A stretch of 64,000 nt of DNA from Halomonas sp. HL-48 (GTDB lineage: Bacteria > Pseudomonadota > Gammaproteobacteria > Pseudomonadales > Halomonadaceae): contig NZ_LJZS01000021.1 in NCBI RefSeq assembly GCF_001314875.1, positions 1 through 64,000 on the forward strand, in the 5' to 3' direction. The notes under the pieces were generated by a model that was not told the origin of the DNA, did not search any database, and saw only the letters and a list, made by a program, of their open reading frames with translations. This document shows positions 26,342-34,946 of this stretch, piece after piece (position 1 is the first letter of the stretch; every line of letters starts with the position of its first letter). The translations under genes and the position numbers were made by a program.

Positions 26342-26615
26342 ACGGGCGTAAAAAATCGTATTTTTCTGGTCAATAGACACCTCGTGAACGATGACAATAT
26401 TAACACCTATGTTGGTGTCCGGATTTATTGAACCACTTGAGACCTCGCCCCAAACGCAGCCAGCGCTTTTGCGGCCCGCCACCCAAGGGGGTAAAAAGGC
26501 GAAAGCAGTGGCAAGCGCGGACCAAGAGTGGGAAGAGTTTTAAGGATCAAGGTCGAAGGCTGCCTGATAAGCTCTTGGTTTAAGGCGGTAGGCGCTGGAT
26601 AACGATTCAGCGGTT

Positions 26616-26657
26616 AAAAAAACGCCACCGCCCTCACTCTGTGGGGGCGGTGGCGTT
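26616..26657 (-). terminator. Strong hairpin with A/T flanks downstream of preA, probably bidirectional
   Basis: AAAAAACGCCACCGCCC ... GGGGCGGTGGCGTTTT. Confidence 0.8.
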
Positions 26658-26671
26658 TTGCAGGGCGTTAA

Positions 26672-28006
26672 TCAAGAGGCCGCGCGGAAGGGGTTGCGCG
26701 GGTCGTCATCCCAGGCCAGGAAAGGCTTGCCGGTTTCCTGCGGCACCATGGTGATGCAGTTTTCCACCGGGCAGGTAATCTGGCACAGGTTGCAGCCCAC
26801 GCACTCTTCTTCGATCACTTCGTAGCGGCGCGCGCCGTCTTTTTCGGTGAGCTTGGCAATCGACTGGTGGGAGGTATCCTCGCAGGCGATATAGCAGCGG
26901 CCGCACTCGATACACAGGTCCTGGTCGATCTTGGCGATGGTCTTGAAGTTGATATCCAGATGCTTCCAGTCGGTGGTCTGGGGGATCGCCTTGCGCGAGA
27001 ACGCCTCGATCGAGTCGTAGCCCTTCTCCGCCATCCAGCGGGAGAGGCCATCCTTCATCTCCTCCACGATGCGAAAGCCGTTGAGCATCGCCGCGGTACA
27101 CACCTGCACGCTGCCCGCGCCGAGTGCGATAAACTCCGCCGCATCCCGCCAGGTGGAAATGCCGCCAATGCCGGAAATGGGCAGCGTGGGTGTGGCTGGG
27201 TCGCGGGCGATCTCCGCCACCATGTTCATGGCGATGGGCTTCACGGCGCTGCCGCAGTAGCCGCCGTGGGTGCTCAGGTGGCCGACGGTGGGCTTGGCGA
27301 CCATGTTGTCCAGGTCGATGCTGGTGATCGAATTGATAGTGTTGATCAGCGATACCGCGTCGGCGCCGCCGCGCAGCGCCGCCTGAGAACCCGCGCGGAT
27401 ATCGGTGATATTCGGCGTCAGCTTTACGATCACCGGTTTGGAGTAGTGCTTTTTACACCAGTAGGTGACTTTCTCGATCAGGTCCGGGTTTTGGCCTACC
27501 GCCGCGCCCATGCCGCGTTCCGGCATGCCGTGGGGGCAGCCCAGGTTTAGCTCGATGCCGTCCGCGCCGGTGGCTTCCACCAGCGGTAGGATATACGCCC
27601 AGGCTTCCTCGTTGCATGGCACCATGATGGAGACGATCAACGCGCGGTCGGGCCAGTCCTTTTTCACCTGGGTGATTTCTTCAAGGTTGATCTCAAGCGA
27701 GCGGTCGGTAATCAGCTCGATGTTGTTAAAGCCGATCACCTCGCGGTTCTTGCCGTAGTGGGCCGAATAGCGCGACGAAACGTTCACCGCAGGCGGCTCT
27801 TCGCCGAGGGTTTTCCACACCACGCCGCCCCAGCCCGCCTCATAGGCGCGCACCACGTTGTAGGCCTTGTCGGTGGGCGGTGCAGAGGCCAGCCAGAACG
27901 GGTTGGGGGCTTTAATACCGGCGAAGTTCACCGACAGGTCAACGCCGTTGACCACGCTGGCACCGCTGTCGTGCTTGCCCGGTGGGGTAAAGTTGAGGGT
28001 ATTCAT
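26672..28006 (-). CDS. preA: NAD-dependent dihydropyrimidine dehydrogenase subunit PreA
   Basis: DLSVNFAGIKAPNPFWLASAPPTDKAYNVVRAYEAGWGGVVWKTLG, GIELNLGCPHGMPERGMGAAVGQNP, two ferredoxin motifs (CIECGRCYIAC, CVGCNLCQITCPV). Confidence 0.93.
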   Translation of the reverse strand: MNTLNFTPPGKHDSGASVVNGVDLSVNFAGIKAPNPFWLASAPPTDKAYNVVRAYEAGWGGVVWKTLGEEPPAVNVSSRYSAHYGKNREVIGFNNIELITDRSLEINLEEITQVKKDWPDRALIVSIMVPCNEEAWAYILPLVEATGADGIELNLGCPHGMPERGMGAAVGQNPDLIEKVTYWCKKHYSKPVIVKLTPNITDIRAGSQAALRGGADAVSLINTINSITSIDLDNMVAKPTVGHLSTHGGYCGSAVKPIAMNMVAEIARDPATPTLPISGIGGISTWRDAAEFIALGAGSVQVCTAAMLNGFRIVEEMKDGLSRWMAEKGYDSIEAFSRKAIPQTTDWKHLDINFKTIAKIDQDLCIECGRCYIACEDTSHQSIAKLTEKDGARRYEVIEEECVGCNLCQITCPVENCITMVPQETGKPFLAWDDDPRNPFRAAS

Positions 28007-29382
28007 GCGGCCTCCTGCTTGGCGGTAAGCGCCTGATGAATGGCGTGGGCGGCCAACTTGCCGTGCTGCACGGCCTGTACGGTGAGATCCTGGCCGGGCT
28101 TGATGCAGTCACCGCCGGCGTAAACGTTAGGTAGCGACGTTTGGAACATCTCATTAACGTGAATACGTTCGCCGTCACGGGCGAGCTCAGCAGCGGTAGC
28201 GTCGCTGAGACTTTCATCGTCAAAGCCCTGACCGATCGCCTTGAAGATGGCATCGGCGGCAATCTCGAAGGTGTCGTCGGTGGTCGTCAATTGCCCCGCT
28301 TGATCTCGGGTCTTGGCAAAGCGCATACCCGCTACGCGTCCTTCTGCATCCAGCAGAATGTCATCGGGCTGCGCCCAGGTGATCATGCGCACGCCGTTGG
28401 CTTTGGCGATCTCCTGTTCATGATCGGTGGCGGACATCGACTCGACGCCGCGGCGGTAGACCAGCGTTACCTCGGTGGCACCCAGGCGGGCCATCTGCGT
28501 CGCCATATCGATGGCGGTATTGCCCGCACCGATCACGATGCAGCGCTTGGCGACTGCCAGGCTGCCCAGGTCATCGGTTTGGCGCAGGGTCTTGATGTAG
28601 TCCACGGCGGGCATCAGGCCTGGTGCATCTTCCCCAGTGAGGCCTAAGGCGCGGCTGGCACCCAAGCCCAAGCCGAGGAATACGCTGTCGTACTGCTTGT
28701 GCAGATTAGCGAGTTCAAGGTTGTCGCCAAGGCGCTTCCCATACTGAATATCGATGCCGCCGATCTCGAGCAGAAACTCGACTTCCTTGCGGGCGAAGTC
28801 ATCGGTCATCTTGTAGCGGGCGATGCCGTATTCGTTCAGTCCTCCGGGCTTTTGCTCGGCCTCGAAGATGGTCACCTGATGGCCGAGCATCGCCAGTCGG
28901 TGCGCGCAGGAGAGCCCCGCCGGCCCGGCGCCGACCACGGCCACATGACGGCCGGTGGAGGCCCCCCGCTTAAACGGGTGGCCATCGAACTGCATGTGGT
29001 CGGTGGCGTGACGCTGCAGCAAGCCGATCAGCACCGGCTGGCATTCGGCGTCGTGGTTGCGCACGCAGCTGCGCTCGCAAAGGATTTCTGTCGGGCACAC
29101 CCGGGCGCAGCTGCCGCCCAGGATGTTGGCTTCCAGGATGGTTTCCGCCGCGCCGTTGACGTTGTTTTCGCTGATCTGGCGGATGAAGCTCGGGATGTCG
29201 ATCTCCGACGGGCAGGCCTCCACGCAGGGCGCATCGAAGCAGTAGAGACAGCGCTGACTTTCGATCATCGCCTGGCGATGGGTCAGCGGCGGGTGCAGGT
29301 CGCTAAAGTTGTTTGCCAGCGTAGCCGGCTCAAAGGTGCCGACCTCTTTTGCGCTGGGTAGGTGGTTCAGTGGGCTAGTCAC
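28003..29382 (-). CDS. preT: NAD-dependent dihydropyrimidine dehydrogenase subunit PreT
   Basis: CLYCFDAPCVEACPSEIDIPSFIRQI, VAVVGAGPAGLSCAHRLAMLGHQVTIFEA, VIGAGNTAIDMATQMARLGA; GTG start at 29382 after GGAGG. Confidence 0.92.
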   Translation of the reverse strand: MTSPLNHLPSAKEVGTFEPATLANNFSDLHPPLTHRQAMIESQRCLYCFDAPCVEACPSEIDIPSFIRQISENNVNGAAETILEANILGGSCARVCPTEILCERSCVRNHDAECQPVLIGLLQRHATDHMQFDGHPFKRGASTGRHVAVVGAGPAGLSCAHRLAMLGHQVTIFEAEQKPGGLNEYGIARYKMTDDFARKEVEFLLEIGGIDIQYGKRLGDNLELANLHKQYDSVFLGLGLGASRALGLTGEDAPGLMPAVDYIKTLRQTDDLGSLAVAKRCIVIGAGNTAIDMATQMARLGATEVTLVYRRGVESMSATDHEQEIAKANGVRMITWAQPDDILLDAEGRVAGMRFAKTRDQAGQLTTTDDTFEIAADAIFKAIGQGFDDESLSDATAAELARDGERIHVNEMFQTSLPNVYAGGDCIKPGQDLTVQAVQHGKLAAHAIHQALTAKQEAA

Positions 29383-29416
29383 AGTAGAGCCTCCGCTGTT
29401 GTTATGGGCACAGCTG

Positions 29417-30868
<1,452 letters not shown>

Positions 30869-30903
30869 TTATGTTCTCTCGGCAGATGCACAAGCCGATC
30901 GCA

Positions 30904-31770
30904 TCATTCGCCGTCGGTCAGGCGGGTATAGGTCTCGGGGCGGCGGTCGCGGAAGAACTGCCAGTTGTTGCGCACCTCGCGCACCATGTCCAAATCGATC
31001 TCGTGGACCAGCAGCTCGTCCTCGGTCTCGCTGGCCTGGGCCTCGATCTTGCCGCGCGGGTTGACGATGTAGCTGGAGCCGTAAAAGTCGCCGATATTCC
31101 AGGGGGCTTCGGTGCCGACACGGTTGATGGCGGCGATAAAGCAGCCGTTGGCGGCGGCGGAGGCGGGCTGCTCAAGCTCCCACAGGTACTGGGAAAGCCC
31201 GGCCACGGTGGCAGAAGGATTGAAAATCACCTCGGCGCCGTTGAGGGCCAGTGCCCGCCAGCCTTCGGGGAAGTGGCGGTCGTAGCAGATATACACGCCG
31301 ATCTTGCCAAAAGCGGTGTCGAACACCGGCCAGTTGGATTGCCCCGGCTTGAAGAAGAATTTTTCCCAGAACCCGGCTACCTGCGGAATATGGGTTTTGT
31401 GGTACTTGCCCAGGTAGCTGCCATCGGCGTCGAACACGGCCGCTGTGTTGTAATACACGCCGGTTTCGGTTTCCTCAAAGACGGGCACGATAATCACCAT
31501 GCGGTGTTTGGCGGCCAGCTTCTGCATCATCTGGCAGGTGGGGCCTTCCGGCACTCGCTCGGCGGCGGCGTACCACTTGGTGTCCTGACTGGGACAGAAG
31601 TAGGGCTGGTTGAACACTTCCTGGAAACAGAGCACCTGCACGCCCTGCTCGGCGGCTTGCTCTACCAACGGCAGGTGAGCCTCGTTCATGGCGTCACGAA
31701 TCGCCGCCGGTTCCAGGTCGGTGCTGGTTTTTAGCCCCATTTGAATCAGGCCGATTTTCATCTTCTGCAT
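30904..31770 (-). CDS. Beta-ureidopropionase (nitrilase-family N-carbamoyl-beta-alanine amidohydrolase)
   Basis: VLCFQEVFNQPYFCPSQDTKWY, YLGKYHKTHIPQVAGFWEKFFFKPG, IGVYICYDRHFPEGWRALALNGAEVIFNPSAT. Confidence 0.88.
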   Translation of the reverse strand: MQKMKIGLIQMGLKTSTDLEPAAIRDAMNEAHLPLVEQAAEQGVQVLCFQEVFNQPYFCPSQDTKWYAAAERVPEGPTCQMMQKLAAKHRMVIIVPVFEETETGVYYNTAAVFDADGSYLGKYHKTHIPQVAGFWEKFFFKPGQSNWPVFDTAFGKIGVYICYDRHFPEGWRALALNGAEVIFNPSATVAGLSQYLWELEQPASAAANGCFIAAINRVGTEAPWNIGDFYGSSYIVNPRGKIEAQASETEDELLVHEIDLDMVREVRNNWQFFRDRRPETYTRLTDGE

Positions 31771-31845
31771 CAGACACTCCCTCTTATTAGCGTTAGGCCA
31801 AAGTGTTGGTGTTATTTGATGTTCTGTTTTAAGCGGGTGGTTTTC

Positions 31846-31869
31846 AAAGCTGACCATTAGGACAGCTTT
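31846..31869 (+). promoter_or_regulatory. Operator-like dyad, RutR-site-like
   Basis: AAAGCTGACC-ATTA-GGACAGCTTT; arms match 9 of 10; contains TGACCA as in RutR consensus TTGACCANNTGGTCAA. Confidence 0.5.
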
Positions 31870-31931
31870 TAAGAAAGTATCGTCAGGTTGTGCGTTTTAG
31901 CAAGTCAGTTGGTAGTTTTTTTATGGTGATG

Positions 31932-31950
31932 TTTAACTCATTGAGTTAAA
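31932..31950 (+). promoter_or_regulatory. Perfect palindrome TTTAACTCA-T-TGAGTTAAA
   Basis: 9-bp perfect arms around one base; related half-site TCAATGAGTTAAG near 32203-32215. Confidence 0.55.
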
Positions 31951-31999
31951 TTGATTTTTTTATTTTAGCCTTGAGGAATCCCTAATCTGGTGAAGGTGC

Positions 32000-32015
32000 G
32001 CACTGTTTTGGGTGC
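32000..32015 (+). promoter_or_regulatory. Candidate NtrC binding site
   Basis: GCACTGTTTTGGGTGC = GCAC-N8-GTGC, the NtrC half-site spacing. Confidence 0.5.
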
Positions 32016-32234
32016 TTGGTTTAATGGTTTTAAATCAGCAGCTTGAACTTTTTTATTGAAAATAAGCGCAGGTTTTTATGTTTAAAATTGGTGCAAATAT
32101 TTTTTTTGATCTAGCCTTTTTGAGTCCGCCGGGTATTCGGTGACTCAGAAGTCGGCAAGATGACGACAACAATAAAATTCTTGTCCTGGAAGACAGTTTT
32201 TGATCAATGAGTTAAGTGGCTAGAATGACTTAGT

Positions 32235-32250
32235 CGGCACGCTTATTGCT
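32235..32250 (+). promoter_or_regulatory. Candidate sigma54 (-24/-12) promoter for the NCS1 transporter
   Basis: CGGCACGCTTATTGCT, GG-N10-GC, one mismatch to TGGCACGNNNNTTGC; about 60 bp upstream of the ATG at 32310. Confidence 0.7.
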
Positions 32251-32309
32251 TGAAACTACCTCAGACCGTGAGGGTTTTCTGGGAAGCGGATGACACTGAG
32301 GAGAGACCA

Positions 32310-33830
32310 ATGACGAAAACAACCTCTCAGATGGTAGATCGAGAAGGGCTGGTTGAGCTGGACGTGGGGGATGATGTTCGCGACAGCTCACGTTTCAATG
32401 AGGATATTGCCCCTACCCGGGCAAGCGAGCGCACTTGGTCAAAGTGGAATATCGCCGCGCTGTGGGTGGGCATGGCGATCTGCGTGCCCACTTATACGCT
32501 GGGAGGCGTATTAACCGCCTACTTCGGCCTGAGCGTGGGCGAGGCGCTGTTAGCGATATTGCTCGCCAACGTAATTGTCTTGATTCCGCTTACGCTCAAT
32601 GCTTTCCCGGGTACAAAATTCGGGATCCCTTTTCCCGTGGTGCTGCGCTCGTCGTTTGGTATTTTTGGCTCTAACGTGCCCTGTTTGGTGCGTGCGCTCG
32701 TCGGCTGCGGGTGGTTCGGTATTCAGACCATGTTCGGCGGCCTGGCCATTCACCTGCTGCTTTCCGAGTTGATACCGGCCTGGGCCGCACTGGGCGGGGT
32801 TGGCGAAGTCATAGGCTTCTTCGTGTTCGGTGCGATGAACCTGTATGTAGTGATTCGCGGTGCAGAATCGATCAAATGGCTTGAGACGTTTGCCGCCCCT
32901 TTGCTGCTGGCCGTCGGCATCGGGCTGATGGTCTGGGCGTGGCCACATACGTCAATGACCGAGTTGCTGGCGCAGCCGCCATCGCGGCCTGAGGGGGCCT
33001 CGGTGTATGGCTACTTCTTTGCCGGATTAACCGCCATGGTGGGGTTCTGGGCCACGCTGTCGCTGAATATTCCTGACTTCAGCCGCTTTGCCAAAAGCCA
33101 GAAAGACCAAATTGTTGGCCAGGTGATTGGGCTGCCGCTGACGATGTTTTTCTTTGCTGCGTTAGGCGTGGTGATGACCGCTGCCTCCGAAACCTTGGTA
33201 GGTCAGACCGTCGCCGACCCCGTGCGTCTTATCGGCTTTATCGACAACCCTTTCTGGGTAGTGCTGGCGATGCTGCTGATTATCATCGCCACCATTTCAA
33301 CCAATACCGCCTCCAACATCGTCTCGCCCACCAATGATTTCCAGAACATTGCGCCCAAGCTGATCAATCAGACGCGTGGCGTACTGATGACCGGTGCGGT
33401 GGGTGTGCTGCTGATGGGCTACGACCTGCTGCAAAAGGCGGGCCTGATTCCTCCGGGGCTGTCGCTTGAACAGATGTACTCCAACTGGCTGCTGGGGTAT
33501 TCGAGCCTGCTAGGGCCGATCGCGGGGATCATGGCGGTGGATTACTTCCTGATCAAGCAGCAGCGTCTGGACGTCCCCAGCCTGTACATGGATAACCATG
33601 CCTACCCCGCCGTCAATATCGCCGGCTTCATCGCCTTTGGCGTGCCGGTGGCGCTGACCTTGATTGCGCTGACCACGGGGACCATGTACTGGTTCTATGA
33701 CTACGGCTGGTTCACCGGCTCGGCGCTGGGCGCGATTGTTTACTACATCGCAAGCCAGGTACTGGCCACGGCTCCGTCGGTGGGGCCGGCGCCGGTGGCT
33801 GACCGGGAGCCAAGCGAGCAGCTACCCTAG
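32310..33830 (+). CDS. NCS1 family nucleobase transporter (PydX/Mhp1-like)
   Basis: RTWSKWNIAALWVGMAICVPTYTLGGVLTAYFGL...; divergent from the pyrimidine catabolic operon. Confidence 0.88.
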   Translation: MTKTTSQMVDREGLVELDVGDDVRDSSRFNEDIAPTRASERTWSKWNIAALWVGMAICVPTYTLGGVLTAYFGLSVGEALLAILLANVIVLIPLTLNAFPGTKFGIPFPVVLRSSFGIFGSNVPCLVRALVGCGWFGIQTMFGGLAIHLLLSELIPAWAALGGVGEVIGFFVFGAMNLYVVIRGAESIKWLETFAAPLLLAVGIGLMVWAWPHTSMTELLAQPPSRPEGASVYGYFFAGLTAMVGFWATLSLNIPDFSRFAKSQKDQIVGQVIGLPLTMFFFAALGVVMTAASETLVGQTVADPVRLIGFIDNPFWVVLAMLLIIIATISTNTASNIVSPTNDFQNIAPKLINQTRGVLMTGAVGVLLMGYDLLQKAGLIPPGLSLEQMYSNWLLGYSSLLGPIAGIMAVDYFLIKQQRLDVPSLYMDNHAYPAVNIAGFIAFGVPVALTLIALTTGTMYWFYDYGWFTGSALGAIVYYIASQVLATAPSVGPAPVADREPSEQLP

Positions 33831-33852
33831 TCGTTGTTGCTTGCCTTGCAGA

Positions 33853-33881
33853 CCAACACCCGGCCATGTGCCGGGTGTTGG
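33853..33881 (+). terminator. Hairpin terminator between convergent NCS1 transporter and LysR genes
   Basis: CCAACACCCGGC-catgt-GCCGGGTGTTGG. Confidence 0.65.
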
Positions 33882-33883
33882 CG

Positions 33884-34786
33884 TTAGGGGGTATCGATAA
33901 ACCGTAGAAAGGCTTCCACCACGCGGTTGGGCCGTCGGTCGCGGCGCGAAATCAGCGCAAAGGGGATGCGATAGTGCTGGTGCGCGCTGTCCAGGGCGCG
34001 CATTTTGCCTGCCGAGACCCACTGTGCGGCCACGTGTTCGGGAAGAAACCCGATGAAACGCCCGGTGAGAATCAGAAAGGCCGCGCCTTCACGGTCAGAG
34101 GCCGAGGCGCGCAGGTTGAGGGCATCGTGGGCTTGTCGCGCCTCCATCGGCAGCGGGTAGCGGGGCGAAATCGCCGGGTGGCGGGCCTGCTCCTCGACCG
34201 TCAACTGTTCGCCTGCCCGTTCAAACAGCGGGTGCCCGGCGGCGCAATACAGATAGGACGGTTCGTCGTAGAGGTGCTGGGTGTCCAGGCTGGTGGGCAG
34301 GTTCACTGCTGGCACCACGCCGACGTGCAGGTGGCCGTCCATCACGCCGCGAATCACCGCATCCGAGGGTTCCATATGAATATGCAGGGTGACCTCGTGC
34401 TCCGGGGCGCTTAGCCGGGCCAGCGCATGGGTGACGTGCATGGCGGGCAGGGTCACCAGGTTGTCGGTAATACCGATATTCAACTCGCCTTTGATCGTCT
34501 GATGCAGCGCGTTGACGTCGCTTTTGAAGGTTTCCAGCGCCGTCAACAGGGTCAGTCCCGCCTGGTAGATTTCCTTGCCTTCCTCGGTGAGGCTGAAGCC
34601 GCCGCGACCGCGCTGGCAGAGCGAAAAGCCCAGTCTTCCCTCCAGGTCGTTCATATGCTGGCTGATGGCCGACCGGCTGATCCCCAGCGTGGTTTCCGCC
34701 GCCGTAAAGCCACCACACTCCACGACCGTCTGAAAAATACGGATCAAGCGAATCTCGTAGTCGCTCATTTGACCAAGCGCGGGCAT
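33884..34786 (-). CDS. LysR family transcriptional regulator
   Basis: IRLIRIFQTVVECGGFTAAETTLGISRSAISQHMNDLEGRLGFSLCQRGRGGFSLTEEG. Confidence 0.9.
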   Translation of the reverse strand: MPALGQMSDYEIRLIRIFQTVVECGGFTAAETTLGISRSAISQHMNDLEGRLGFSLCQRGRGGFSLTEEGKEIYQAGLTLLTALETFKSDVNALHQTIKGELNIGITDNLVTLPAMHVTHALARLSAPEHEVTLHIHMEPSDAVIRGVMDGHLHVGVVPAVNLPTSLDTQHLYDEPSYLYCAAGHPLFERAGEQLTVEEQARHPAISPRYPLPMEARQAHDALNLRASASDREGAAFLILTGRFIGFLPEHVAAQWVSAGKMRALDSAHQHYRIPFALISRRDRRPNRVVEAFLRFIDTP

Positions 34787-34946
34787 GGCAGGCTCTCATG
34801 AAGGGTGATCAGTGGATTTAATGATAGGCAAGTTGAAAAGGGGCGATATACTTTTCACAAATAGCTCTTCAATATCATGCACGTTTGGGCTTATCTTAAA
34901 ACGCTATTGCTAGCTTTATGCCACTTTATGACAAGGCGCCCGCGCA

